From: Apostichopus japonicus
Taxonomy: Eukaryota > Echinodermata > Holothuroidea > Aspidochirotida > Stichopodidae
Length of the DNA stretch: 64,000 nt
Assembly: GCF_037975245.1 (NCBI RefSeq)
Contig: NC_092571.1
Coordinates: 1,211,001-1,275,000 of the forward strand
Direction: 5' to 3'
Below, one piece after another: positions 39,401-53,110 of this stretch. Made by a program: the position numbers and the translations under genes. How positions within the stretch are numbered: the first letter of the stretch is position 1; every line of letters starts with the position of its first letter. The notes under the pieces are model-generated. The model was not told the DNA's origin and made no database searches. It worked only from the letters and a program-made list of their open reading frames with translations.

Positions 39401-39803
39401 ATTTCCATTGACCCCTTCAGCGTAAACAAATCTTTTCTATATATTACACGTATCACTTGTTTACATGTCGATGTATATTGGTATGTCCACGATACCTAAG
39501 TATGTTGTTTATACGTAAAGGTATGTATGTATATGTATGTATGTATGTATATATATATATATATGTGTGTGTGTGTACCTGTGCACCTGGTACATACGGG
39601 TGTTGGCGATGATGATCTACCGATAACGTCCCATCTTGCTGCTGCGGTTGGTAACATGATTATACTAGCGTTAGAATATGTCTAAGAAACTTGAGACTTT
39701 TATTATAAATAAAAACAAAACAAAATGAAATGAAATGAAGAAAATACATACTCTGAACGATCACAGCAACAATTATCCAAATGATACAACGCATCCCCAT
39801 CAT
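12113..39803 (-). CDS. Alkaline phosphatase, GPI-anchored, nine exons, complete
   Basis: Alkaline phosphatase, a zinc/magnesium ectoenzyme that hydrolyses phosphate monoesters at the outer membrane face. Exons (minus): 39803-39752, 33434-33199, 22015-21859, 21307-21132, 18701-18500, 15032-14892, 14551-14360, 13409-13272, 12384-12113. They join in frame to 1,566 nt, 521 residues, a usual family length. Visible: a hydrophobic signal at residues 1-17; GDGM with D57; catalytic S107 in [11 protein letters not shown]162 and R175; E321, D326 and H330 in [12 protein letters not shown]367 and H368 in TADHGH; H451 in ETHGGQDV; and a hydrophobic tail (about 503-521) after GGASS, fitting GPI attachment. 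All catalytic and metal residues are present. Odd: GDGM is followed by D60 where vertebrate enzymes have G. Its orthology to one vertebrate isozyme cannot be set, so no symbol is given. Start: the first of two adjacent ATGs. Confidence 0.95.
13272..13409 (-). CDS. Alkaline phosphatase exon 8 (crown region)
   Basis: Acceptor TCTTTAG, donor ACTG|GTGAGT. It codes [20 protein letters not shown] then [20 protein letters not shown], the crown-domain strand that varies between family members. Too short for a full open frame from ATG to stop, but both splice phases fit. Confidence 0.93.
13620..14110. repeat. 26-bp minisatellite with an inverted arm (intron 8/7 region)
   Basis: Units near TTGTTGCATTGTTTTGTATT plus GTGATA repeat from 13620 to 14030, with a longer variant block (tagtgctttgccctggtgta) at about 13785 and 13936. 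At 14040-14105 the same variant block appears in reverse complement (caccagggcaaagcactaca), so the array can form a large hairpin. Lies in the alkaline phosphatase intron between exons 7 and 8. Confidence 0.93.
14360..14551 (-). CDS. Alkaline phosphatase exon 7
   Basis: Acceptor ATGCAG, donor CTCG|GTAAGA. It codes [20 protein letters not shown] and [20 protein letters not shown], carrying zinc ligands D326, H330, D367 and H368. Confidence 0.96.
14892..15032 (-). CDS. Alkaline phosphatase exon 6
   Basis: Acceptor TTCTAG, donor GAAG|GTTAGG. It codes [17 protein letters not shown] through GYFLFVE with metal ligand E321; the GG that follows is completed by exon 7. Confidence 0.95.
15790..17880. 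repeat. AGGTCA/TGACCT-rich tandem repeat with (CA)n end
   Basis: Imperfect direct repeats, each with attaattgacctttggtgac, a line near cccctataccatttgcaact, and aaattaactttgacctca. Copies begin near 15800, 16140, 16550, 16845 and 17505. The array is dense in nuclear-receptor half-sites (AGGTCA or its complement). It ends in a CA repeat (17785-17833) and a small hairpin GGTTCC...GGAACC at 17850-17878. Related ends occur at 24166-24290 and 32860-32955, so it is a dispersed family, not a host-specific enhancer. Within alkaline phosphatase intron 5. Confidence 0.85.
18110..18400. repeat. TATCCCCT-rich stretch
   Basis: The word tatcccct or its near forms recurs (18139, 18181, 18232, 18290, 18382) in AT-rich DNA, some inverted (agggata at 18174). 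It may be a decayed short repeat. Intronic. Confidence 0.4.
18500..18701 (-). CDS. Alkaline phosphatase exon 5
   Basis: Acceptor TATAG, donor TTGG|GTGAGT. It codes [12 protein letters not shown], the conserved glycine-rich turn, then an acidic surface segment ending DDTDYLLG (residues 208-275). Confidence 0.95.
19190..19570. repeat. Complementary pyrimidine and purine tracts
   Basis: A C/T-only tract (about 19197-19258) is followed by a G/A-rich tract (about 19505-19565) on the same strand, roughly complementary. Such a pair can fold back or form a triplex. It lies in alkaline phosphatase intron 4 and shows no coding signal. Confidence 0.5.
20346..20840. repeat. 27-bp minisatellite, open in several frames
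   Basis: About 18 units of 27 bp, near GCGCCGCAGTTCACCAATCC plus GCCGACT. Because 27 is a multiple of three and the unit has no stop, frames stay open on both strands: minus reads VGGMVNCGA repeats within a 183-residue frame, plus reads PPTAPQFTN repeats. Unit variants (cagttcacc, ccgatcacc, ctgttcacc) are ordered in blocks, showing recent block duplication. It sits in alkaline phosphatase intron 4; no splice evidence ties it to that mRNA. Downstream (20900-21110) an AATAAA at 21026-21031 hints at an old retroelement end. Confidence 0.9.
21132..21307 (-). CDS. Alkaline phosphatase exon 4
   Basis: Acceptor TGACAG, donor AAG|GTATTG. It codes [20 protein letters not shown] and AHVADRNW, with metal-site H162 and substrate-binding R175 (13 residues apart, as in the human placental enzyme), and ends near residue 207. 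Confidence 0.95.
21441..21752. mobile_element. GGCGTAGG-type DNA element, copy in ALP intron 3
   Basis: Starts aggcgtagggagcccaattt and ends with a C-rich complement (cccacccgcctcctgcgcat). It shares cttgcccgaaaa, gtgcccgaa and ttttcacaaaaatattt with the element at 53743-53954. Nearly all of the 551-bp intron between exons 3 and 4 is this insert. Confidence 0.75.
21859..22015 (-). CDS. Alkaline phosphatase exon 3 (catalytic serine)
   Basis: Acceptor TTTTTAG, donor GATAG|GTGTAAG. It codes [20 protein letters not shown] with nucleophile S107, then [13 protein letters not shown]. The 109-aa open frame over the same bases is a shadow. Confidence 0.95.
22260..22460. repeat. G-run and GGGAACGGGTTGAATGCGTT minisatellite
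   Basis: A G10 run at 22262 is followed at 22340-22450 by short repeats of gggaacgggttgaatgcgtt with variants. It gives open frames by chance. Intron 2 of alkaline phosphatase. Confidence 0.75.
22461..23180. other. Intron 2 sequence without recognised content
   Basis: Pyrimidine-rich in parts (22740-22960), with a G13-class run at 23080-23099. No exon or element end could be defined. Confidence 0.4.
23186..23224 (+). ncRNA. Hammerhead-ribozyme-like motif
   Basis: Reads stem I GCCT (23186-23189), core CTGAAGA (23190-23196), stem II GATTC/GGATC around a TGCTA loop (23198-23212), GAAA (23213-23216), CGTC (23217-23220), then AGGC (23221-23224), which pairs with GCCT. ACGT at 23216-23219 is self-complementary, so stem III could form only between two copies, as in dimeric hammerheads of Penelope-like elements. 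Against it: one extra A (23197) lies between the core and stem II. Copies: 42094-42132 and, decayed, 41941-41974 (minus). Activity is inferred, not shown. Confidence 0.4.
23230..24055. other. Intron 2 sequence without recognised content
   Basis: Two long open frames on the minus strand (23494-23769, 23809-24099) lack splice sites, domain patterns or repeats that would make them genes. Confidence 0.4.
24060..24290. repeat. Dispersed repeat end with CA/CG-rich tail
   Basis: Contains ataacctttgacctccacca, gatatcgtgtttacaagctg, a cacacatacacgcacccgca stretch, then gactgcattggttac and ggaaaccaaaat. The same order occurs at the ends of 15790-17880 and 32320-32960, so this is a member of that family. 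Confidence 0.6.
24368..24425. repeat. (TA)n microsatellite
   Basis: About 28 perfect TA units, adjoining the tail side of the tRNA-derived element at 24426-24560. Confidence 0.97.
24426..24560 (-). mobile_element. tRNA-derived SINE
   Basis: On the minus strand the head reads like a tRNA: CATAGCCTTGTCGGTTAGGG (A-box region), then GGTTCGAATCC (B box) within a CCAGG/CCTGG T-arm stem (about 24488-24505). A short unrelated body and the TA microsatellite follow. Stem pairing in the acceptor arm is poor and no CCA-type end is seen, so it is a SINE head rather than a working tRNA gene. Intron 2 of alkaline phosphatase. Confidence 0.65.
24600..25610. other. Intron 2 sequence without recognised content
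   Basis: AT-rich DNA with a GT/G run at 25237-25271. A 91-codon minus frame at 24920-25195 has no recognisable protein features. Confidence 0.4.
25619..26966. mobile_element. hAT-like element, long form, with nested sequence
   Basis: Inverted ends CAGGGGCGTATCCAGGGGG and its complement (CCTGGATACGCCCCTG). It shares both outer parts with 35288-35946 but carries about 680 bp more in the middle (about 25892-26568), which itself has ends like gggcggcgatcctgggtgga. Contains the two-hairpin core at 26679-26776. Left flank ends cactc and right flank begins cactc. No transposase frame, so it is non-autonomous. Confidence 0.85.
27349..27577. mobile_element. CAGTGGCGG-type DNA element, copy 1
   Basis: Begins CAGTGGCGGCGGAACCGGGG, with G and C runs near both ends and the internal line ccaaggctccgaaacgtgca. 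A close copy lies at 57911-58106. The right end is not sharply defined. Confidence 0.75.
27850..29541. mobile_element. hAT-like element with perfect 8-bp target duplication
   Basis: Ends CAGGGACGTAGCCAG and CTGGCTACGTCGCTG are inverted. The flanks are identical 8-mers CCCATTTG at 27842-27849 and 29542-29549, which fixes the borders and fits the hAT superfamily. 1,692 bp, no transposase frame. Inside are another element start (CAGGGGCGTAGCCAG at 28551), a 163-bp tandem duplication (28947-29272) and the two-hairpin core at 29363-29462. Confidence 0.9.
28947..29272. repeat. 163-bp tandem duplication
   Basis: Two copies starting at catttaatagctacagttat and atttaataactacagttgta, offset 163 bp and nearly identical to attatgtagtattgaatta. 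Each copy also contains a short internal repeat (atcaaagaca twice). Inside the element at 27850-29541. Confidence 0.9.
29630..29940. mobile_element. Core-bearing DNA element, copy 1
   Basis: Closely matches 58276-58588 from gtcaaaaacgtctttgcgag to cccgttccg. It contains the two-hairpin core at 29793-29893 and a C run before the end. The left border is uncertain. Confidence 0.75.
29941..31015. other. Intron 2 sequence without recognised content
   Basis: No exon or element ends. Around 30410-30545 the phrase cggttttcggtactaa recurs three times (a short degenerate repeat), and 30860-30885 is C-rich. Confidence 0.4.
31018..31515 (+). mobile_element. LINE 3' end with duplicated tail
   Basis: At 31220-31324 a frame reads [25 protein letters not shown] then stop. 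This is the W-N-x-LP...S-F-K-x-x-L-K signature at the C-terminus of CR1/L2/jockey-type LINE reverse transcriptase proteins. A 3' tail follows, ending gtaaagcgcttcgtatata in a TA microsatellite, as LINE tails do. About 190 bp of tail (31018-31200) is also present upstream, offset 258 bp, so part of the tail was duplicated. 5' truncated. Confidence 0.75.
32320..32960. repeat. TGACCT-family repeat, third member
   Basis: Contains ggtcacagggtcacagggtc, then two imperfect units of about 130 bp with acctttgacctccaccaatt and catgtatgaagttcgac, and the family end gtgtttacaagcaag, acacacacgcc, gattcctttggcttctgact. In intron 2 of alkaline phosphatase. Confidence 0.7.
33199..33434 (-). CDS. Alkaline phosphatase exon 2
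   Basis: Acceptor CCATATAG, donor AAG|GTTGGT. It codes residues 18-96: the helix before the core, [12 protein letters not shown] with metal ligand D57, TAARIFKGQ, and ends FPYVALSK, the exact place where animal alkaline phosphatase genes commonly break before the YNTD segment. Confidence 0.95.
33752..33792 (-). other. Decayed hammerhead-like or terminal-repeat motif
   Basis: Minus strand reads AGTTGAAGGGTTTAAACCC then GAAACGTTG: a 6-bp hairpin GGGTTTAAACCC followed by GAAACGT, the layout of the motif at 23186 but with TTGA for CTGA. It is probably the same class of element, too decayed to be a ribozyme. Confidence 0.35.
34661..34900. mobile_element. hAT-like MITE inside the gypsy ruin
   Basis: Flanked by identical 8-mers ATAATGAC (34653-34660 and 34901-34908). 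The right end reads GACGCCCCTG; the left end is decayed. Contains the core at 34710-34803, where the second hairpin is at its longest (ctacgcgccaaccatggtgg then cgcgtag). Confidence 0.8.
35288..35946. mobile_element. hAT-like element, short form, inside the gypsy ruin
   Basis: Same ends as 25619-26966 but 659 bp. The middle of the long form is absent: the sequence passes from gacatgcca straight to ataacacccgaaattt. It cuts the reverse transcriptase just after the YLD box; GATG of the flank is repeated on the far side. Core at 35658-35756. Confidence 0.88.
36190..36470 (+). repeat. Possible LTR of the gypsy element
   Basis: A purine tract (cagagggagggggtg) is followed by TGTTGTATAATAC, an AATAAA at 36329-36334, and ends near gggtgttatgtatggggctg, which resembles an LTR end next to a primer site. 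No second LTR was seen, so this is tentative. Confidence 0.35.
36471..39751. other. Intron 1 of alkaline phosphatase, left part
   Basis: Mostly unique AT-rich DNA. It contains a G run (37165-37178), CACCCA-rich words (38995-39075) and TATG/TA/TG microsatellites (39521-39578). No exon was found here, and the frame joins exon 1 to exon 2 without one. Confidence 0.5.
39752..39803 (-). CDS. Alkaline phosphatase exon 1 (signal peptide)
   Basis: 52 nt coding [17 protein letters not shown] plus the first base of the next codon, followed by donor CAGA|GTATGT. The hydrophobic run [10 protein letters not shown] is a secretion signal. The split codon is completed by TT of exon 2 to give Ile, which supports the pairing despite the 6.3-kb intron. 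Confidence 0.8.
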
Positions 39804-41930
39804 AACAAATCAAGAACACAGCTGGTCAACAATTACCCCTAAGGCGGCGGCACAAATACCAAACAAGGACTGCTTGAAACTGGCCTGAAGGATTTAATAA
39901 AAGTTTTATACCAACGGAAGCCGAAAGTGACCATCTACGTAGAGTTGAAACAAAAAGTAAATTCAAAAGAGGATATCACTAAAAGTTTTAACTCTGTATA
40001 AAACTGGCAAATCTAAATCTAACACAACAATGGGAGGAGGGGGGGGTACAAATATGTCGGGTTTTCCAGGGAGGGGTTCTCAGTGCGGGGGGGGTACCCC
40101 CTCCTTTTGAGAGAAAGTTTGGTAAAACCGGGGGGTGATTAGATGCAAACTGGTGCTATAACTGAAATTTCTACCTCACTGTTACTATATATCGTTAAGA
40201 ATCATATGACTGACAGCTGTGATAAAAGTGCCTAAATTTGTATCCACTCCGCCCGCAACGCCCTTGATATTTTTTATATATATATATATATAGTTTTTAT
40301 CATTCTTCAACTTTGAAGTTGAATACCACATCTGTTGCAGTATGTAGTAGGTGCCGTACCACAATGAGAGTAGTGCACGTCCGCCTGAAAGGTTACCCAT
40401 ATAGTCGAAAAAAATTCATAACGTGATCTCTTGTAGTGTGGACGGGGGTATTGCTGAGTCCTGAGCATTATTTGTTATTTTCTAGGATGAAATAAACTAC
40501 TTATGGTACGGTCTAAACATCTGAAGGATTGAAGTTGACTTAAAGGTAATGTAGAAATTCTGTGTGAAACAAGAACATTCCACAGCGAGAGCTGGCATAT
40601 GGGTTGGGGGCAATATGCTAAACTTTGAGCTCTTCTAGATCAAATCTAAAACGGACATGGTGGCAAAAATTGAATGTTTGATGATATCCCAAGCCATCAG
40701 CTATCATATGGTAGGTAGGACATGTCAGTTGAAAACTTCTACCTATGCTCAAGCGGCCTTGGAAAGTGACGTGTTTAGTGTGAATAAGTCAATTCTATCA
40801 TTGTGCATGGTAAACCTTTATTTTTAAGTTGTTACATTGATTTATACGTACATTGAAATACGATGGTTGAATCAATATTGAGCAGTTTATCAAAGTCGGT
40901 GTGAACATCATTACCTTGACATCCATTCTCGAGATCACCGCTTGATCGCGTTATAGCTGAATTTCAATTGAGGCTTCTTTAATATGTGGATTAAGGGATG
41001 CGCCTATATGTCTATGGCGGATTATAGACCCCTTGCTGTACAAGAGAATGGTATTGGTTTGCACTCTTGAAGCCTGGGTATTAGGTATACTTAAACAAAT
41101 AGCGCCCTTTTGTTAGCAGGTTTTCACTAAAGACGATTATAAAAAGACCAAGACTGAAAATCCTTCATCATTGACCTACTTTGTGGTATGGAAATGCGAT
41201 AATACTGTATAGGCGGAGTATGACTTAAATCCGAATAACTGAGAAACCTACCAAGCATATGTGTGCTTCTTTCACTGGGAATCAGTGGCCTAGCCTTCAC
41301 TGGAAGGTTGCATAGCCAATACGTCCCTGGTCTAATTAAGCAGACTTTATCCTTGAACCGAATACTCCAAGATACTTTCATGCTCGATAAGTCGCAGAGC
41401 TTCGTGTAACCTTGACAAATATACAACATATAGATACTCAGTCACCGGTAACAGAGTAAAGTCAGACAACGTATATAACTTTACAATAATCCTATTTGAG
41501 AAAAATGTGGCTTACCTCTATCTTCTTAATGGCTCGGAACATGAGTCAAGCTACCTGGGTCAGGCCTCCTGAATAGCAAATCAAAAAACGAAATATATGA
41601 TATATTTTCAAGTAATAAATATGTGAAGCCTTTATGTAACTTATGAAGTTTTTTTTTTTACATTAATATGGTAGCAAACATATATAGGCGTACACAGAGG
41701 GTGGGGATGGGTAGCCGTGGCGTGCACAGGATTTGAAAGGTGTTGGTCAGAGTCAAAATTGGCCACCCTCCTGGCGACTGATTAAGGTAGGGGATGAACT
41801 TGTGGGAGGGCCGGGGCGGGGGGATACGAAACCAGCAGAGTACAAATTATCACAATAATACTTTAAAATAAAATAAAACTATTAGCAAACTGCTTATCCA
41901 CTAGAAAGCCTGTGTAAGAGAATGTGTAAA
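39804..41930. other. Intergenic region upstream of alkaline phosphatase
   Basis: The promoter of the minus-strand gene must lie here, but no TATA or initiator could be assigned. G-rich words occur at 40034-40130, a TA repeat at 40272-40292, and a decayed DNA-element end (gccgtggcgtgcacagg) near 41714. A 100-codon minus frame at 41127-41429 has no recognised features. Confidence 0.45.
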
Positions 41931-41940
41931 AGTAAGTTGG

Positions 41941-41974
41941 CCTGACGTTTCGTCCTATAGCAGGATCTTCACCC
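41941..41974 (-). ncRNA. Hammerhead-like motif, decayed inverted copy
   Basis: Minus strand: GTGAAGATCCTGCTATAGGA then CGAAACGTCAGG. The core C is changed to G (GTGA), and the loop is longer than in the plus copy at 42094. The two lie head to head about 150 bp apart. Confidence 0.35.
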
Positions 41975-42093
41975 CTCTCCATCCCTTGTCTACTAATCCC
42001 CTTACATCTACCTCTTTGTGTTCACCATGCTCATGAACCTGTCTGTATTCTGTGCGTGTTTTTGTACCTTCTGTTACTGTTACTTGTCATTTA

Positions 42094-42132
42094 GCCTCTG
42101 AAGAAGATCCTGCTAGGATCGAAACGTCATGC
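42094..42132 (+). ncRNA. Hammerhead-ribozyme-like motif, second copy
   Basis: GCCT, CTGAAGA, A, GATCC/GGATC stem around TGCTA, GAAA, CGTC, then ATGC. Stem II differs from the 23186 copy by T to C at a position that stays paired (T-G to C-G). Stem I is weaker here (GCCT against ATGC). The shared 3' flank ccaacttgcttttacaca shows both came from one repeat family. Confidence 0.4.
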
Positions 42133-43019
42133 CAACTTGCTTTTACACAATAATCTTTTAATCGCAATAGTATTGTACATACCATCCGCGCATGTCTCGT
42201 CATAATGTCATGTGTAGGAATTTTTACAACTAGCGTGAGAACTGAGGCCAAATGCTTAAGAGAGTAACAAATATTTTTTTTTTATCTCAAGACAATTCCT
42301 GCACCACACGTATTGACGTTTCTATTATTCAGTTTTTCACAGAACTGAATTTTATCGTTGTCTTTACGAGGTCAAAGTTAGTTCGACCTGACTTGGATAC
42401 CATATACGTTATTTCGTCACCGTAAGTTAATCTGGTAATTATGAATTATCCCGAAATTCCTCATCCCGGGGGCTCATGTAATCATTTCTGACCCGGCTTT
42501 TCTGCGGTGTTATCCCGAAATCGCATGTCTTCTCCTGTCGCTTATTTTTATGTAAGGATTATTTATAGTTGTGTTAAATAATAAAAATTACGTGCAAGCT
42601 GACTTCTATATTTAGTTGCATTAAGTGTATACTATATTGGTGGTGGTATTTGGGCTATTTTGACCAGTTTATGCTAATTCTTGTACTTCCTTCTTGGGTC
42701 GGGGATGTTGCCTATTTTCATAACGGTCTGTTTACGACTTAGTTCGATTGAGTCGGTGTGCTCGGTACAGTTTGATGTATTAAATATATAAGTGTTACCT
42801 GTTATTGTGTGTTACCTCGAATTTTCCTGTGACAGACAACCTGCAGTAAAACCAGTGTTCTAACGTTGGCGTGCGTGACAAGTTTCAACCCAGCCACGAT
42901 TTGTAAGTTTATGTATATGCTAATTTTTAATAGTAGGCCTAATGTAATGGTTTCATCATGGTACATGGTTTTGATTTTCAAAGGATTTGAGCTTACTTTT
43001 GCTCAGTGATGTTGTGTTT

Positions 43020-43545
43020 GTTTGTGTCCTCTAATGTTTCATTTCACCTCGCTCATATTATGTCTTCCGGTCTTTATGTTTTTGTTATAATAGCTTCGTA
43101 ATGTATCATTTCACCTCGCTTATATTATGTCTTCCGGTCTCTATATGTTGATATTATAATAGCTTTGAAATGCATCATTTCTCTTCCCTTATATTATGTT
43201 TCCCGGTCTCTATGTTGTTATTATAGTAGCTTCGTAATGTATCATTTCACCTCGCTTATATTATGTCTTCCGGTCTCTATGTTGTTATTATAGTAGCTTC
43301 GTAATGTATCATTTTACCTCGCTTATATTATGTCTTCCGGTCTCTATGTTGTTATTATAGTAGCTTCGTAATGTATCATTTCACCTCGCTTATATTATGT
43401 CTTCCGGTCTCTATATGTTATGTTATAATAGCTTCGTAATGCATCATTTCACCTCGCTTATATTATGTCTTCCGGTCTCTATATGTTTTTATTATAATAG
43501 CTTCGTAATGTATCATTTTACCTCGCTCATATTATGAGAGACCAG
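43020..43545. repeat. 67-bp minisatellite
   Basis: About 7-8 units of roughly 67 bp, each with gtaatgtatcatttcacctc, gcttatattatgtcttccgg and tctctatgttgttattatag. Intergenic, no coding signal. Confidence 0.93.
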
Positions 43546-43591
43546 AGCCTAGGCACGAAAGCCAAATAATTCTTCTACATTACGTTCCATA

Positions 43592-44150
43592 TAGTTTAGT
43601 TTAGTTTAGTTTAGTAGAAAAAAGGATCAGGAGGGACACTTAAGTCCCCATCAAGGACCCTATAAAGAGAGGGAAAAAAACTGAAGACACAAACACTCAG
43701 ACCCGATTACAATGCTTAAAGTGCTTGTCCAAAGCATTCTTAAACCCATTGACACTACTTGCAAGTACAACTTTCTCAGGCAAACTATTCCACTCATTCA
43801 CAACCCTATTAGAAAAAAAGTTATGCCGAATATTAATCCTACTATGCGACTTTTGAAGTTTAAGACAATGACCTCTAGTACAACTACTGTTTGCAAACAT
43901 GAAAAAGTCGGTAAAGGATAAATTGTCGAAACCATACACAATCTTGAAAACCTGGATCAAGTCCCCACGTAACCTCCTAAGCTCCAGTGTGGTGAGATTC
44001 AACAGTTGTAACCGCCTATAATAAGGAACCCTCTTTAAGGAACTAATCATCCTAGTAGCCCTCCTCTGGACCTTTTCAAGTACTTCCTTATCCTTAGCAA
44101 AATAAGGGTTCCAAGCCTGCACAGCATATACAGTACTACATAATTCATAC
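43592..44150 (-). mobile_element. CR1/L2/jockey-type LINE 3' end
   Basis: A 141-codon minus frame (44122-43697) carries the C-terminal signature of this LINE class: VLEKVQRRATRMI, LNLTTLELRRLRGDLIQVFK, RGHCLKL, FFSNRVVNEWNSLPEKVV and VNGFKNALDKHF. A short 3' UTR follows and a pentanucleotide tail (tagtttagtttagtttag on plus, 43596-43615). The element is cut off at its 5' end near 44150. The C-terminal frame is intact, suggesting a fairly recent insertion. Confidence 0.85.
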
Positions 44151-50958
<6,808 letters not shown>

Positions 50959-51333
50959 ATATTCATGAGGGCAAGCATATTAGCTATTGGCTAGTATGTC
51001 TCAGATCTACAAGCAATTGGACAATGGCAACTCAGAAATAAGCTTCTGATGTGAGGATGATAGGCAGTGAAGAACTGCTGGTATCCTCACGGTCGTTGAT
51101 GATCTAAATATATCGCAATCGATTTACCCCCGTTTCTTTCGTACGGGGTCATTTCATAAACCTTTTTGGGTCCAGTTTGAGTTTGGTGGCAATATACAGT
51201 GTGTATCAGTATTACAGTTGCTATTTTGTAAAGTACCTGATACTAAACAGCCAAACTGTGAAAATGCACAAGTAGAGTGAGGAACAGAATTTTGAAGACG
51301 ATGACTCTTTGACCTTTTCTAATGTAATTGAAG

Positions 51334-51339
51334 AATAAA
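51334..51339 (+). other. LZIC polyadenylation signal (candidate)
   Basis: AATAAA lies about 375 bp after the LZIC stop, the first such signal seen downstream. Cleavage would follow within about 30 bases. Confidence 0.5.
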
Positions 51340-52645
51340 TGAAATGAACATAAAGTTAAGGTGACAAAGATTTCCAGGAACATAGTTTGGTGAAATTCTT
51401 TAAGCCATTTTTTATGCTTGAAATCTTGTAAAAGGTTTTTACTTTCTAATAGTGTATTTGTTAAACTATTTAGCTGGTCTCTGGGGTGTTAAAGTTCATC
51501 TTTATTTCTGTGTCCGGTTCCTTCTCTTCTAATTTGTTTTGCGATATTTACCAAAGCTTTGATTGCTTTCATACTTTTCACCAAACTGTGGACTTTGTTT
51601 GTTTCTCTTGCTGTTGATTTGGGATACAAACAAATAAATTTGCGATGCAAAAATAAACAAACAAGAGATACCAAGATTGTTTAATTAGTTGCCGCATATA
51701 TTTATACTCCGGAAGGATTTAAAACTTTTACAAAAAGAGAGAGAGAAGGGGGGGGGGCGCACCACTAAATATATCAGAAACATTTTACTAATACAAGTAC
51801 TTGCCACTTAATATTAAGGTTATGAGGAGAGTATTGCTTTGGTTTGAATTTGTCATTGCAACGACGAAGAAAAACCAAAATCAGAGAATCTTGATAAAGA
51901 ACCCTTCAATGGAGCTTTTTGTGTTGAATTTAATATATTCTTAATTCTTTTTTTCTATTTCTGTGACTGAAATCCCTTATCAGTGTGGATATGTGAATGG
52001 TCAACTTTAATTTCAAGCAATGAAGCCAAAATGCTTGCAGTTTTCCACTTGCATTTTAATATATGATTAAGATTTATATGACAAAACAAGGAAACAAGGA
52101 ACTGCCTGTGTGACAAAGCATTGAGAAAAAAATAAAATAAAAATCAGCAATTGCTTTCTTTAGGCCACACCTTATTTGATGGAAAATCATTTTAGGAGGT
52201 GGTCTTAGTTTGCTCATTTGCATTGCAACCTATGTAGTAAAATTTGTTTGGTTTTGAAATTGCTGACCAAACTCAAGAATGTATTTGATTTTTGGACAGT
52301 TTCTTTCTTTTTTGTGAAATTGTTGTTTTTGAGTGTCAAGCTGATGATTTAATGATAAGGTATCTTACTAACAGGTCAGTGGAGTTTGTATTTACTGCTG
52401 TATGGTGTTTAACATATGTATGAATATTCATAGGGGAGTTTGACATTGGATAGAGGTGATGATAGGGAGGTGAGATGGAGCATGTGGATGGGTGGGGGGG
52501 GGGGGGAGGAGGGGGAGAGATCGGAATCAAGATATGGAGAGGTGCAGTAAAGAATAGTTCCGTATTTGGAGGTGCTTGGAAGACAGGGAGACAGCTTTGG
52601 ATGCGAGTTTGACAAAGGGGATGGGGTTAGAAAATCATCATGAGT
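51340..52645. other. Intergenic, no gene seen
   Basis: AT-rich DNA downstream of LZIC. It includes a purine run (51737-51758) and a G run (52494-52506). Minus frames at 51489-51674 and 52336-52615 show no protein features. Confidence 0.45.
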
Positions 52646-53110
52646 TGGTTAGTAAGGGTGGAGAGAAGGACAAAGGGGGTTAGTAAGGGTGGAGAGAAGG
52701 ACAAAGGGGGTTAGTAAGGGTGGAGAGTGGGACAACGGGATGGGGTTAGTAAGGGTGGAGAGTGGGACAAATGGGATGGGGTTAGTAAGAGCGGAGAGAG
52801 AAGGACAAAGGGGGTTCGTAAGGGTGGAGAGTGGGACAAACGGGATGGGGTTAGTAAGAGCGGAGAGGACAAAGGGGGTTAGTAAGGGTGGAGAGTGGGA
52901 CAACGGGATGGGGTTAGTAAGGGTGGAGAGTGGGACAAACGGGATGGGGTTAGTAAGAGCGGAGAGAAGGACAAAGGGAGTTAGTAAGGGTGGAGAGTGG
53001 GATTAAGGGGATGGGGTTAGAAAATCATCATGAGTGGTTAGTAAGGGTGGAGAGAAGGACAAAGGAGGTTAGATAGGGTGGAGAGAAGGACAAAGGGCGG
53101 GTGGATATTT
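52646..53110. repeat. G-rich minisatellite, 28-32-bp units
   Basis: About 14 units built from ggggttagtaagggtggaga and gtgggacaaacgggat or gaaggacaaag. The strand is G-rich with regular GGG runs (possible quadruplexes) and is open in frames on both strands by composition. GGGGTTAG resembles telomere repeat words, but spacing and context show an internal minisatellite. Confidence 0.92.

Noticed and set aside
41127-41429. 100-residue minus frame as a gene
   Set aside because: No splice signals, domain pattern or start context; could not be told from chance.
52646-53110. Interstitial telomere (GGGGTTAG words)
   Set aside because: The words are part of a 28-32-bp unit; there is no run of pure hexamer or octamer repeats.
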